This document shows positions 1-18,408 of a stretch of DNA of 64,000 bases, in pieces. The translations under genes were made by a program, and so were the position numbers. The stretch is from contig NZ_CP097267.1 in assembly GCF_028473605.1 (NCBI RefSeq), positions 337,501-401,500 of the forward strand. The letters are read 5' to 3'. The stretch comes from Acidovorax sp. NCPPB 3576 (GTDB lineage: Bacteria > Pseudomonadota > Gammaproteobacteria > Burkholderiales > Burkholderiaceae_C). How positions within the stretch are numbered: position 1 is the stretch's first letter; every line of letters starts with the position of its first letter. The notes beneath the pieces were generated by a model. The model did no database searches, was not told the DNA's origin, and was given only the letters and a program-made list of their open reading frames with translations.

Positions 1-1054
<1,054 letters not shown>

Positions 1055-1170
1055 ATAACTTTGATCACCATTTGATCAAGTTGTTATGCCAAGTGACGCA
1101 GTCAAAATACAAGCTGATTCCAAACTCTATGAATTCGCCGCCTTGATCACATCAAGGTAGCTCCAAGTTA

Positions 1171-1285
1171 TGCCTGATGACCATAGCAAGTTGGTACCAC
1201 TCCTTCCCATCCCGAACAGGACAGTGAAACGACTTTGCGCCGATAATAGTGCGGGTTCCCGTGTGAAAGTAGGTCATCGTCAGGC
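1171..1285 (+). rRNA. rrf: 5S ribosomal RNA
   Basis: A roughly 115-base RNA with the typical 5S features: complementary ends (TGCCTGATG with CATCGTCAGGC), the loop sequence CCATCCCGAACAGGACAGTG, and GTGTGAAAGTAGGTCATC near the 3' end. It lies directly downstream of 23S rRNA and is followed by a strong terminator, so it ends the rrn operon. Confidence 0.97.
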
Positions 1286-1296
1286 TCTTACAGCCC

Positions 1297-1338
1297 AAAG
1301 CGCCCCGACATCCAACGATGTCGGGGCGCTTTGCTTTT
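1297..1338 (+). terminator. rrn operon terminator
   Basis: A perfect 16-bp inverted repeat (1297–1312 with 1317–1332; arm AAAGCGCCCCGACATC) with a 4-base loop, followed by TTGCTTTT. The very GC-rich stem and T-rich tail 12 bases after 5S rRNA mark an intrinsic terminator. Confidence 0.95.
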
Positions 1339-1375
1339 GGGGAATGAAATCCTCTCCTGTAAAACATCGCTCACT

Positions 1376-1570
1376 CTATTCGGCTTGATTGACCAGCCCC
1401 CAGTCAGGCATTCCCTTCACTTGGGTCCAAGCGTTGATAACGCTTTGCATGGCCAATTCGGCGCTGTTCATCGGCCCAAGGCAGTGGACGAAGCCGCAAC
1501 TCGCTGCCCCTCCAATAAGCCAGCCCCCCCATCCCCGCCCACTCAATCCGCTCCAGGCCCGGCGGATACG
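1376..1570 (-). pseudogene. possible C-terminal remnant of an unidentified gene
   Basis: On the minus strand a frame is open for 65 codons and ends with TAG at 1376. The only ATG (1471) would leave 31 residues (start MNSAELAMQ, end WGLVNQAE). The residues upstream of that ATG also look protein-like (for example LIGGAASCGFVHCLGPM) but no start codon exists before the in-frame stop at 1571. I do not recognise the family. It sits beside a truncated MerR gene in a scar between 5S rRNA and the tRNA cluster. The gene call is weak; a non-coding stretch is the main alternative. Confidence 0.3.
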
Positions 1571-1576
1571 CTACGA

Positions 1577-1591
1577 TTGACGTTACGTCAA
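1577..1591. promoter_or_regulatory. MerR-type operator/promoter palindrome
   Basis: A perfect palindrome TTGACG-TTA-CGTCAA lies 76 bases before the truncated MerR-like start. Short dyads of this kind, overlapping the -35/-10 spacer, are typical targets of MerR-family activators. The assignment rests on the palindrome and on its position upstream of a MerR fragment. Confidence 0.5.
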
Positions 1592-1667
1592 CGTCAGCAA
1601 ACCCTCCCCACCACGGCAGCCCGCTGACAGGGATGGGTCTCAACTCCACGAGTCTCCCCCACCTCCT

Positions 1668-1757
1668 ATGGCCGCCAACACCTACACCATCAGCGACCTC
1701 GCCAAAGAGTTCGACCTCACCACCCGCGCCATGCGCTTCTATGAAGATCACTCATGA
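1668..1757 (+). pseudogene. truncated MerR-family regulator (N-terminal 29 residues)
   Basis: A 30-codon frame starting MAANTYTISDLAKEFDLTTR and continuing AMRFYEDHS before TGA. This matches the first half of the MerR winged-helix DNA-binding domain, including the conserved Y-T-I-S-x-L-A-x-x-F and R-x-I/M-R-F-Y-E-D motif, as in LiuR-type regulators. A normal protein would continue for about 100 more residues. The frame stops right after RFYED, 62 bases before tRNA-Tyr, so the gene was cut, probably by a deletion or recombination next to the tRNA cluster. The upstream palindrome at 1577–1591 remains. A 29-residue functional peptide is unlikely. Confidence 0.75.
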
Positions 1758-1819
1758 GTCAATTAGATTGACGAAATCTTCTCCGTGCAGCGAAATACTG
1801 ATACAATCATGAATTCTCC

Positions 1820-1905
1820 GGAGGGGTGCCCGAGTGGCTAAAGGGGGCAGACTGTAAATCTGTTGGCTTACGCCTACACTGGTTCGAATCCAGTCCCCTC
1901 CACCA
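1820..1905 (+). tRNA. tRNA-Tyr (GTA)
   Basis: An 86-base class II tRNA: acceptor GGAGGGG pairs with CCCCTCC, anticodon GTA at 1854–1856, long variable arm, T arm GGTTCGAATCC, and encoded CCA. It is the first of three tRNAs before tuf, the order usual in proteobacterial tufB operons. Confidence 0.97.
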
Positions 1906-1950
1906 AATATGAAGCTGCACTTAGTGCAACGCGGATTCTGCAAAGATGAT

Positions 1951-2024
1951 GCGGGAGTAGTTCAATGGTAGAACCCTAGCCTTCCAAGCTAATGACGCGG
2001 GTTCGATTCCCGTCTCCCGCTCCA
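1951..2024 (+). tRNA. tRNA-Gly (TCC)
   Basis: A 74-base tRNA with acceptor GCGGGAG/CTCCCGC, anticodon TCC at 1983–1985, T arm GGGTTCGATTCCC and encoded CCA. It lies between tRNA-Tyr and tRNA-Thr in the tRNA–tuf operon. Confidence 0.97.
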
Positions 2025-2072
2025 CTCTGCAGCTGATTGATAGTTTGCTCGAGAATGTGATGTCTCGAAGGC

Positions 2073-2147
<75 letters not shown>

Positions 2148-2219
2148 CAATTTACTTTGTTGGTCGCGATGTGTGCGATCACAGGTTGTGTTGGTGTAAT
2201 TTTTTTCGGAGTCGAAAAA

Positions 2220-3410
<1,191 letters not shown>

Positions 3411-3421
3411 AGCATAAATGT

Positions 3422-3497
3422 AGGGGTATAGCTCAATTGGCAGAGCGTCGGTCTCCAAAACCGAAGGTTGTAGGTTCGATTCCTACTGCCCCTGCCA
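3422..3497 (+). tRNA. tRNA-Trp (CCA)
   Basis: A 76-base tRNA: acceptor AGGGGTA with TGCCCCT, anticodon CCA at 3455–3457, standard T arm and encoded CCA. It sits 11 bases after tuf, the conserved tuf–tRNA-Trp–secE order. Confidence 0.97.
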
Positions 3498-3515
3498 CTT
3501 GATCGTGGCAATTAC

Positions 3516-3540
3516 AAGCCCGCCAGGCTCTGGCGGGCTT
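3516..3540 (+). terminator. hairpin between tRNA-Trp and secE
   Basis: A perfect 10-bp stem (AAGCCCGCCA with TGGCGGGCTT) and a 5-base loop. No long T-run follows (CGGTGTCTTG), so termination may be partial or Rho-assisted. The position suggests it separates the tRNA–tuf transcript from secE–nusG. Confidence 0.6.
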
Positions 3541-3587
3541 CGGTGTCTTGTGGACGCCGAAACTTAAAGTAAGAAAATCAGTTAAGT

Positions 3588-3971
3588 ATGGCCACGTCTC
3601 AAGTCGAAACTGTTAGTACGGGAGCTGATAAGGCTAAGCTCGCTGCTGTGGTGGCAATTGTTCTTGCCGCGATTGCTGGATTTTATTTGCTTGGTAAGCA
3701 GGGCCCTATCGTTCAGTGGGCGGCGTTGCTTGTCGGGCTTGCAATTGCCGTAGCGGTGTTTCTGGTATCCGAGCCTGGCCGTCAATTTGTGGGCTTTGCG
3801 CAGGATGCTTGGCGTGAGGTCAAGAAGGTTGTCTGGCCTACGCGGAAAGAGACACTACAAATGACGGCATACGTTTTTGCGTTTGTCGTCATCATGGCGC
3901 TCTTTCTCTGGTTCACCGACAAGACTTTGGAATGGGTTTTGTACGATTTGATTCTGGGGTGGAGAAAGTAA
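3588..3971 (+). CDS. secE: preprotein translocase subunit SecE
   Basis: A 127-residue inner-membrane protein that clamps SecY in the Sec translocon. Three hydrophobic segments are visible (about residues 22–38, 43–60 and 93–112), as in the long proteobacterial form. The diagnostic cytoplasmic stretch [19 protein letters not shown] (about 74–92) precedes the last segment. The stop codon overlaps the nusG start by one base (TAATG), so the two genes are translationally coupled. Confidence 0.97.
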   Translation: MATSQVETVSTGADKAKLAAVVAIVLAAIAGFYLLGKQGPIVQWAALLVGLAIAVAVFLVSEPGRQFVGFAQDAWREVKKVVWPTRKETLQMTAYVFAFVVIMALFLWFTDKTLEWVLYDLILGWRK

Positions 3972-4564
3972 TGACAGACACTATTGAAGTCAGCGGCGCT
4001 GAAGCTGCCACTCCAGCAACCCCTGTGAATCCTGATTTGCGCTGGTACATCGTTCATGCCTATTCCGGGATGGAAAAGGCGGTAGAGCGCAATATCGTGG
4101 AGCGCATCGGTCGCGCTGGCATGCAACAAAAGTTTGGCCGCATTCTCGTTCCGACCGAAGAGGTCGTTGAAATGAAGAATGGTCAACGCAAAACCACTGA
4201 ACGCCGGCTCTTTCCCGGCTATGTGTTCGTAGAAATGGTCATGGACGATGACACTTGGCACTTGGTCAAGCACACGAACAAGGTGACAGGGTTTGTTGGC
4301 GGTGCAAAAAATCGTCCAGCTCCTATTTCTGAAGAAGAAGTTCAGAAAATCGTCAGCCAAATGCAAGAAGGCACAGACAAGCCTCGGCACAAGATTGAAT
4401 TCATGGTGGGAGAGCTGGTCCGTGTTAAGGAAGGCCCTTTCACTGACTTCAATGGCTCTGTCGAAGAAGTCAATTACGAGAAAAGCCGGGTGCGCGTTTC
4501 CGTGATGATTTTTGGCCGTTCTACCCCTGTAGAGTTGGAATTTGGTCAGGTCGAAAAAACCTGA
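3971..4564 (+). CDS. nusG: transcription termination/antitermination factor NusG
   Basis: A 197-residue transcription elongation factor that binds RNA polymerase and Rho or ribosomal S10. The chosen ATG overlaps the secE stop; the open frame begins 39 bases earlier inside secE. The NGN domain contains [18 protein letters not shown] and [11 protein letters not shown]. The C-terminal KOW domain contains [21 protein letters not shown] and ends in [11 protein letters not shown]. The first 20 residues form a short acidic, Ala/Thr-rich extension that is common in betaproteobacteria. Confidence 0.98.
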   Translation: MTDTIEVSGAEAATPATPVNPDLRWYIVHAYSGMEKAVERNIVERIGRAGMQQKFGRILVPTEEVVEMKNGQRKTTERRLFPGYVFVEMVMDDDTWHLVKHTNKVTGFVGGAKNRPAPISEEEVQKIVSQMQEGTDKPRHKIEFMVGELVRVKEGPFTDFNGSVEEVNYEKSRVRVSVMIFGRSTPVELEFGQVEKT

Positions 4565-4671
4565 TTGTTCAGATTCGCATTTTTCGACTCGGTGCGAATT
4601 GTTTAATGAGTCGTAAACCCCGGGGAGCTGAGGCCAGCGGCCAAGGCGTTAATACCCGTAAGGAGTGAACC
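4565..4671 (+). promoter_or_regulatory. rplK leader (probable L1-binding region)
   Basis: These 107 bases precede rplK. They contain an inverted repeat ATTCGCA…TGCGAAT near 4571–4598 and a strong ribosome-binding site (AAGGAGTGAACC) before rplK. In well-studied proteobacteria L1 represses its own L11–L1 mRNA by binding the leader. I see the hairpin and infer that role; a promoter was not resolved. Confidence 0.4.
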
Positions 4672-5103
4672 ATGGCGAAAAAAATCGTCGGTTTTATCAA
4701 GCTGCAAGTTCCAGCTGGTAAGGCCAATCCATCCCCACCGATCGGTCCTGCGCTGGGACAACGTGGTCTTAACATCATGGAGTTCTGCAAGGCGTTCAAC
4801 GCTCAGACTCAAGGTGTCGAACCAGGTTTGCCTTTGCCAGTGGTCATCACGGCATTTGCAGACAAGAGCTTCACCTTCATCATCAAGACGCCGCCTGCGA
4901 CGACATTGATCAAGAAGGCCATCAAGCTTGAAAAGGGCTCTGCCAACGCATTGAGCACCAAGGTCGGCAAGATCACGCGCGCACAGCTCGAAGAGATCGC
5001 CAAGACCAAGATGAAAGACATGAACGCTGCCAACGTCGACGCCGCTGTGCGTACGCTGGCTGGCTCTGCTCGCTCGATGGGCGTGACGGTGGAGGGTTTA
5101 TAA
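4672..5103 (+). CDS. rplK: 50S ribosomal protein L11
   Basis: A 143-residue protein of the ribosomal GTPase-associated centre. The N-terminal domain shows the hallmark [20 protein letters not shown] and [15 protein letters not shown]; the RNA-binding C-terminal domain shows the conserved KTPPA and the ending [13 protein letters not shown]. The start has a strong Shine–Dalgarno sequence (AAGGAG). rplA begins one base after its stop, so the two are tightly coupled. Confidence 0.99.
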   Translation: MAKKIVGFIKLQVPAGKANPSPPIGPALGQRGLNIMEFCKAFNAQTQGVEPGLPLPVVITAFADKSFTFIIKTPPATTLIKKAIKLEKGSANALSTKVGKITRAQLEEIAKTKMKDMNAANVDAAVRTLAGSARSMGVTVEGL

Positions 5104-5104
5104 A

Positions 5105-5800
5105 ATGGCCAAGCTGACCAAGAAGCAAAAAGCCCTGCAAGGCAAAGTCGACAGCAACAAACTGTACGCGTTCGCTGACGCCGTTGTGATCGTGAAGGAC
5201 GCCGCTACGGCCAAATTCGACGAATCCATTGATGTGGCCGTTCAGCTCGGCATCGACGCCAAGAAGTCTGACCAAGTGGTTCGTGGCGCTGTGGTGCTGC
5301 CGAATGGTACTGGCAAGACGACCCGTGTGGCCGTGTTCGCCCAAGGCGCCAAGGCTGAAGAAGCCAAGGCCGCCGGCGCTGACATCGTTGGCATGGATGA
5401 CTTGGCCGCCATGGTCAAGGCTGGTGACATGCCTTTCGACGTGGTGATCGCCGCCCCAGACGCCATGCGCGTCGTGGGTACGCTGGGTCAAATCCTCGGC
5501 CCGCGCGGTCTGATGCCGAATCCCAAGGTGGGCACCGTGACGCCCGACGTCGCTACGGCTGTGAAGAACGCCAAGGCTGGTCAAGTGCAATTCCGCGTCG
5601 ACAAGGCCGGTATCGTGCACAGCACGATTGGCCGCCGCTCATTCGACAACGACAAGCTTCAGGGCAACTTGGCTGCATTGATCGAAGCGCTGACCAAGGC
5701 CAAGCCTGCAACCAGCAAGGGCGTGTATCTGCGCAAGGTGGCGGTGTCTTCCACGATGGGCCTGGGTGTCCGCGTGGATACGCAATCCATCGCAGCGTAA
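5105..5800 (+). CDS. rplA: 50S ribosomal protein L1
   Basis: A 231-residue protein of the ribosomal L1 stalk, also the usual translational repressor of the L11 operon. Recognisable parts are [37 protein letters not shown], the hinge [19 protein letters not shown] and the C-terminal [18 protein letters not shown]. The length is normal for the family. A 236-base L10 leader follows. Confidence 0.99.
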   Translation: MAKLTKKQKALQGKVDSNKLYAFADAVVIVKDAATAKFDESIDVAVQLGIDAKKSDQVVRGAVVLPNGTGKTTRVAVFAQGAKAEEAKAAGADIVGMDDLAAMVKAGDMPFDVVIAAPDAMRVVGTLGQILGPRGLMPNPKVGTVTPDVATAVKNAKAGQVQFRVDKAGIVHSTIGRRSFDNDKLQGNLAALIEALTKAKPATSKGVYLRKVAVSSTMGLGVRVDTQSIAA

Positions 5801-6036
5801 TTGCAAGAAATCTTCGATCCTGTCCTTGGATGGGTTCGATGTGGTGGGCTGCGGCTGTTTCGGGAGCCGCAGGCCATCCAAGACCGTTGGTGCGCGAACC
5901 GGTCGCGCTTAAATCCAAAGTGATGCCAACGCAGATGGCGATCCCGCTGCAGATGGAAAATTTTCCTGAACAGTTGGTCGCTGCAACAAGAGCGTGCATG
6001 AGGCCTGTGCCGAGTGCGCATTTTAAGGAGTAGACC
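5801..6036 (+). promoter_or_regulatory. L10 operon leader (rplJ 5' UTR)
   Basis: A 236-base non-coding stretch between rplA and rplJ. It holds GC-rich inverted repeats (for example CGGCTG…GAGCCGCAGG around 5851–5870) and ends with AAGGAG seven bases before the TTG start of rplJ. Long structured leaders here normally bind the L10–L12 complex and contain the rplJ promoter. The autoregulation is inferred from position and length; I could not fold the RNA. Confidence 0.55.
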
Positions 6037-6561
6037 TTGAGTCTTAATCGCAGTGAGAAAGAAGCGGTCATCAGTGAAGTGACCAGCCTCGCCGCTAAAG
6101 CTCAAACGCTTGTGATCGCGGAATACCGTGGCATCACGGTCGCCGACATGACCAAACTGCGTGTTGATGCTCGCAGCAAGGGCGTGACCTTGAGTGTTCT
6201 GAAGAACACCCTGGCTCGCCGTGCTGTGGCTGGCAGCGCATTTGACGTGGTGGCAGACCAGATGACCGGTCCGCTGATCTACGGCTTCTCCGAAGACGCT
6301 GTGGCTGCCGCTAAGGTGGTGGCCGATTTCGCGAAGACCAACGACAAGTTGGTGATTCGTGGTGGCGCTTTCGGTGGCAAAGCCCTGGATGTCAACGGCG
6401 TTAAGCAGCTGGCTAACATTCCTTCCAAGGAAGTTTTGTTGGCTCAGATTTGTGGCTTGCTTATGTCCCCCATTTCGCGTACCGCCGTTGTGCTGGGCGC
6501 GTTGGCGGCCAAAAAAGGCGAAGGCGCTGCCGAGACGGCCGCCGAACCTGTCGCGGCTTGA
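6037..6561 (+). CDS. rplJ: 50S ribosomal protein L10
   Basis: A 174-residue base of the L7/L12 stalk. It starts with TTG, supported by AAGGAG at a good distance and by the family-typical N-terminus [18 protein letters not shown]-binding motifs [19 protein letters not shown] and LKNTLARRA are present; the C-terminal helix (about 135–174) binds L12 dimers. A TTG start in such a highly expressed gene is common in this lineage and fits tuning by the leader. rplL follows after 39 bases. Confidence 0.98.
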   Translation: MSLNRSEKEAVISEVTSLAAKAQTLVIAEYRGITVADMTKLRVDARSKGVTLSVLKNTLARRAVAGSAFDVVADQMTGPLIYGFSEDAVAAAKVVADFAKTNDKLVIRGGAFGGKALDVNGVKQLANIPSKEVLLAQICGLLMSPISRTAVVLGALAAKKGEGAAETAAEPVAA

Positions 6562-6600
6562 TTGCCCGGCAGACAACCAACCAATTGTTAGGAAATAAAA

Positions 6601-6978
6601 ATGGCATTCGATAAAGACGCATTTTTGACCGCTCTGGACAGCATGACGGTTCTGGAACTCAATGAGCTGGTGAAAGCCATTGAAGAAAAGTTTGGCGTGA
6701 GCGCAGCCGCTATGGCCGCTCCTGCTGCCGGCGGCGGCGGCGGTGCTGCTGCAGCTGCAGAAGAGCAAACGGAATTCAACGTTGTGCTGACCGAAGCCGG
6801 CGCGAACAAGGTTTCCGTCATCAAGGCCGTGCGCGAAATCACGGGCCTGGGCCTCAAGGAAGCGAAGGACCTGGTGGACGGCGCTCCGAAGAACGTCAAG
6901 GAAGGCATTGCCAAGGCTGACGCCGAAGCTGCCGTCAAGAAGCTGGTGGAAGCTGGCGCCAAGGCTGAACTCAAGTAA
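6601..6978 (+). CDS. rplL: 50S ribosomal protein L7/L12
   Basis: A 125-residue stalk protein that recruits translation factors. It has an N-terminal dimerisation domain ([21 protein letters not shown]), an Ala/Gly-rich hinge (about residues 37–55) and the conserved C-terminal domain with [20 protein letters not shown] and [14 protein letters not shown] strong ribosome-binding site (TTAGGAAATAAAA) precedes the ATG. Confidence 0.99.
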   Translation: MAFDKDAFLTALDSMTVLELNELVKAIEEKFGVSAAAMAAPAAGGGGGAAAAAEEQTEFNVVLTEAGANKVSVIKAVREITGLGLKEAKDLVDGAPKNVKEGIAKADAEAAVKKLVEAGAKAELK

Positions 6979-6994
6979 TTCGCCTGGATTCCAG

Positions 6995-7025
6995 GGCTGG
7001 GGGCTCCGCAAGGGCTCCCAGCCTT
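6995..7025 (+). terminator. partial terminator/attenuator after rplL
   Basis: An inverted repeat GGCTGGG…CCCAGCC with GC-rich interior and a short TTT tail lies just after rplL. An attenuator at this place reduces rpoBC expression relative to the ribosomal stalk genes in other proteobacteria. The weak T-tail fits partial read-through. Confidence 0.55.
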
Positions 7026-7058
7026 TGGTGCTTATGGGGTTTACGCCCAGAGCGCACC

Positions 7059-7087
7059 AGAAAGCAGTGCCTACAGCACTGCTTTCT
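7059..7087 (+). promoter_or_regulatory. perfect hairpin in rplL–rpoB spacer (possible RNase III site)
   Basis: A perfect 12-bp inverted repeat (arm AGAAAGCAGTGC, 7059–7070 with 7076–7087) with a 5-base loop and no T-tail. In E. coli the rplL–rpoB spacer is cut by RNase III at a hairpin; the same role is inferred here. The remaining spacer up to rpoB shows no gene. Confidence 0.5.
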
Positions 7088-7253
7088 AGTGTCTTCTGAC
7101 CATCCCGACAGCAGAAGATACCTTGGTTCGGGTGATGTGCAATGCATCGCCGTCCGCCATGGTTGGTAGTGGCCAACCGCCAAGCCTGCAAGGAAGCGCC
7201 TTTGCAGGTCAGTCGTCGAAGACCCAGGACTCATGTCTTTGCCCGGAGATCTC

Positions 7254-11366
<4,113 letters not shown>

Positions 11367-11387
11367 GTATTTGAAGGGAAAGAGTCC

Positions 11388-15623
<4,236 letters not shown>

Positions 15624-15641
15624 GCCACGGCGCGCTCCCTG

Positions 15642-15683
15642 AAACGCTCCCGCTCTGCGCTTGGCAGACCGGGAGCGTTTTCT
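15642..15683 (+). terminator. rpoC terminator
   Basis: An 11-bp stem AAACGCTCCCG…CGGGAGCGTTT enclosing a second small stem (TCTGC…GCAGA), followed by TTTTCTTAT. This is a typical intrinsic terminator after rpoC. Confidence 0.92.
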
Positions 15684-15739
15684 TATCTGTTTCCTTTTTT
15701 GCACCGGGCCCGCGGACTCCTGCGGGCTCGGCAGACGCA

Positions 15740-16273
15740 ATGCTGCCTTCCTGGATCTTTCTTGCTCTGCTGCTGTTCTGGGCTGTGGGGGCCTACAACC
15801 GGATCGTGCGATTGCGCTCGGCCGCCATCCAGGCCTTCGGAGGGCTGGACGCACACCTCATGCGCATGATGGCCATGCTGGGTGAATACGAGGCCGCCCA
15901 AGGTCCGGCGCCTGCGGCCCATGCCGATGCGCGGGCGGCGCTGTGGGCCGCCACCACCCAATTCGGTGCTTCGCTGGCGGTCGCCCGGGCCCGGCCGCTG
16001 GATGCCGGCGCTGGCGCAGCGCTGCTGACGGCGCGCGAGGTGCTCGAGGCCGCGTGGCTGGCCATGGTGCGGGTCGCGGAGGTTCCGCAAGCGCCCGACG
16101 AAGGCGCGGCGCTTCCCCTGTGGGCGCAGCGATGGCAGGAGCTGGTGGCCCAGAATGCGCTGGCCACCCGGCAGTTCAACGATGCGGCGCTGCTGTACAA
16201 CCAGGCCATCGGCCAATTTCCGGCGCGCCTGCTGGCGTGGCTGTTCGGGTTCAAAGCGGCAAGAACACTGTAG
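15740..16273 (+). CDS. LemA-like single-pass membrane protein
   Basis: A 177-residue protein with one N-terminal membrane segment (about residues 3–19, WIFLALLLFWAVGA), then YNRIVRLRSAAIQAFGGLDAHLMRM, which resembles the start of LemA-family proteins (YN-x-LV-x-R…v-x-x-a-w-x-x-L-D). The rest is Ala-rich and helical. Function is not known; LemA proteins are membrane-anchored helical-bundle proteins of unclear role. It stands between the rpoC terminator and rsmB on the same strand, 121 bases before the rsmB start. The LemA assignment is by eye. Confidence 0.6.
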   Translation: MLPSWIFLALLLFWAVGAYNRIVRLRSAAIQAFGGLDAHLMRMMAMLGEYEAAQGPAPAAHADARAALWAATTQFGASLAVARARPLDAGAGAALLTAREVLEAAWLAMVRVAEVPQAPDEGAALPLWAQRWQELVAQNALATRQFNDAALLYNQAIGQFPARLLAWLFGFKAARTL

Positions 16274-16394
16274 GCTGCATCCCCACCCATTCATCCTGCG
16301 GGAGGAATGGGGCATTTCCATTCCACCAGGGCGTGGCCGCCTCCATGGCGTCCGCAACCGGCTTTTCCTTTTTCACGACAGGCTCAGACAGAAC

Positions 16395-17795
16395 ATGACC
16401 GCCCCGCAGCCGAAACCGCCCTCTCGTTTCTTTCCGCCCCCAGCGGAGGGCGAACGCCGCATGGAGCCCGCGCTTTGGCGGCAGCTGGACGCGGTGGTGA
16501 CGGCGTTGCAGGCAGTGCGCGCCGGGCAGTCGGGCACGGCAGCCATTGCGGAGGTCGAACCGGGATTGCGGCCGGGGGTGCAGGCCCTCTTGTTCCAGGT
16601 GCTGCGCAATCTGGGCCGGGCGCAGGCGCTGCGCAAGCAACTGGCGCCCCGCAATCCGCCACCGCGGGCCGATGCGCTGCTGTGCACGGCCCTGGCACTG
16701 GCATGGGCGCCCGAAGAGGCACCCTACGAGGCGTTCACGCTGGTCAATCAGGCCGTTGAAGCAGCCAAGCGCAACCCTGCCTCGCAGGCGCAGGCGTCCT
16801 TCCTGAATGCCTGCCTGCGCCGGTTTTTGCGCGAACGCGATGCGCTCGTTGCTGCCACCGACAGCGATCCGGTCGCCCAGTGGAACCACCCGGCCTGGTG
16901 GATCGCCCGGTTGCGCAAGGACCATCCGCAGCATTGGCAGCAGATCCTGCAGGCGAACAACGACCATGCGCCGATGGTGCTACGGGTCAATGTGCAAAAA
17001 ACGACTCCAGCGCAATATCTACTAGGGCTAGATGCTATTAATTTAGGAGCATTTGCTGCGGATGCGTTCGGCATCGTCCTGGAACGGCCGGTGGCGGTGC
17101 ACCAGTTGCCCGGCTTTGCCGAGGGCCAGGTGTCGGTGCAGGACAGCGCCGCGCAGATGGCCGCTCCACTGTTGCTGCAGGGGCTCGATCTGGCGCAGCC
17201 GCTGCGGGTGCTGGACGCCTGCGCCGCCCCCGGTGGAAAAACCGCGCACTTGCTGGAATATGCGGGTGCCGCATCGCCGGTGAAGGTCGTGGCGCTGGAA
17301 ATCGATGCCGACCGTGCCATCCGTATCCATGAAACGCTGGACCGGGTGGGCGTTCATGCCCAGGTCCTCGTGGCCGATGCGGGGCGGCCGCAGGACGGGT
17401 GGCTCGACGCCAGCGGGGGCGGGCTGTTCGACGCCATCCTGCTCGACGCGCCGTGCACGGCCTCCGGCATTGTCCGCCGCCACCCGGACGTGCGGTGGCT
17501 GCGGCGCGAATCCGACATCGAGCAGCTGGCCCAGCAGCAGGCCCGCCTGCTTGCTACGCTCTGGCCGCTGCTCCAGCCCGGCGGGCGACTGCTCTACTGC
17601 ACCTGCTCCGTGTTTCGCGCTGAGGGCGAAGCGCAGGTGCAAACGTTTCTTGCGCGCAACACCGATGCGCATTTGCTCCCGTCTCCCGGCCATTTAATGC
17701 CCGGCAAAACGGACGAAAGCGGCGGCGTCTCGGAGAATCGTCCGGGTGACCATGACGGTTTCTTTTACGCCCTGTTGCAAAAACATGCCGGCTGA
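16395..17795 (+). CDS. rsmB: 16S rRNA (cytosine967-C5)-methyltransferase
   Basis: A 466-residue methyltransferase that modifies C967 of 16S rRNA. An N-terminal NusB-like RNA-binding domain (about 20–150; ALLCTALALAWAPEEAPYEAF, LNACLRRFLRER) is followed by the SAM-dependent domain. Motif I is VLDACAAPGGKTAHLLE (about 270–286), motif IV DAPCTASGIVRRHPD, and the catalytic Cys lies in YCTCSVFRAEGEAQV. Start chosen at 16395; an ATG at 16461 is an alternative. The AT-rich stretch at about 17003–17053 is a repeat-like insertion read in frame. The 3' end overlaps the next gene by 11 bases. Confidence 0.95.
   Translation: MTAPQPKPPSRFFPPPAEGERRMEPALWRQLDAVVTALQAVRAGQSGTAAIAEVEPGLRPGVQALLFQVLRNLGRAQALRKQLAPRNPPPRADALLCTALALAWAPEEAPYEAFTLVNQAVEAAKRNPASQAQASFLNACLRRFLRERDALVAATDSDPVAQWNHPAWWIARLRKDHPQHWQQILQANNDHAPMVLRVNVQKTTPAQYLLGLDAINLGAFAADAFGIVLERPVAVHQLPGFAEGQVSVQDSAAQMAAPLLLQGLDLAQPLRVLDACAAPGGKTAHLLEYAGAASPVKVVALEIDADRAIRIHETLDRVGVHAQVLVADAGRPQDGWLDASGGGLFDAILLDAPCTASGIVRRHPDVRWLRRESDIEQLAQQQARLLATLWPLLQPGGRLLYCTCSVFRAEGEAQVQTFLARNTDAHLLPSPGHLMPGKTDESGGVSENRPGDHDGFFYALLQKHAG
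17003..17053 (-). repeat. repeat-like AT-rich element embedded in rsmB
   Basis: An AT-rich island inside very GC-rich rsmB. On the minus strand it reads TAAATTAATAGCATCTAGCC then CTAGTAGATATTGCGCTGG. This resembles the dispersed palindromic repeats I know from Comamonadaceae genomes, with the core TTGATAGC…AGCGCT. It is translated in frame in RsmB as AQYLLGLDAINLGA. Rare codons (CTA, ATA-like) and base composition set it apart from its flanks. Family membership is by memory, not by search. Confidence 0.5.
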
Positions 17796-18408
17796 TCGAC
17801 CCGCTTCGCGCCCTGCCGCGTGGCTGTCGATGGCCGTGGCCGCGCTGCTGTGGATGTGCCTGGCACTGTGGTCGCCCGCGGTGCTGGCACAGCCCGATGC
17901 CGGCGACCTGCGCGTCGAAGCCAACGACGAGGGCCTGTACCTGTCCACCACGCTGCATTTCGACTTGCCCGAGCTGGCGGAAGACGCTCTCTACAAGGGC
18001 ATCTCCATGTACTTCGTGGCGGAGGCCGATGTGGTCCGCGAGCGCTGGTACTGGTATGACAAGGCCGTTGCCCACTCCGTGCGCTACCTGCGCCTGAGCT
18101 ACCAGCCGCTCACGCGCCGGTGGCGCCTGAACCAGTCCTCCACGCCATTCGCCAACACGGGCCTGGGGGTGGCGCTGGGACAGAATTTCGATGAACTGGG
18201 CGACGCGCTCTCTGCCATGCAGCGCATCAGCCGCTGGAAGATCGCCGATGCGGAGGAGGTCTCGGGCGGCCCCTACACCGTGCATTTCCAGTTTCGCCTC
18301 GATATGTCCCAATTGCCCCGTCCCTTCCAGATCGGCGCGGTGGGGCGCTCGGGCTGGGACCTGATGCTGTCGCGCAGCGTGCGCGCCGTGCCAGAGCGCG
18401 CGCCATGA
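17785..18408 (+). CDS. DUF4390 exported protein
   Basis: A 207-residue protein. A signal-peptide-like segment (AAWLSMAVAALLWMCLALWSPAVLA, cut here into two parts: AAWLSMAVAALLWMC and LALWSPAVLA) ends in AxA followed by QPDAGDLRVEANDEGLYLS. The mature part has the DUF4390 pattern: FDLPELAEDALYKGISMYF, YWYDKAVAHSVRYLRLSY, and a C-terminal FQIGAVGRSGWDL. Function is unknown; the family is regularly found between rsmB and the NtrY-like kinase in betaproteobacteria. Start chosen at 17785, overlapping rsmB by 11 bases; an ATG 39 bases upstream is possible. The stop overlaps the kinase start by 4 bases. Confidence 0.85.
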   Translation: MPADRPASRPAAWLSMAVAALLWMCLALWSPAVLAQPDAGDLRVEANDEGLYLSTTLHFDLPELAEDALYKGISMYFVAEADVVRERWYWYDKAVAHSVRYLRLSYQPLTRRWRLNQSSTPFANTGLGVALGQNFDELGDALSAMQRISRWKIADAEEVSGGPYTVHFQFRLDMSQLPRPFQIGAVGRSGWDLMLSRSVRAVPERAP

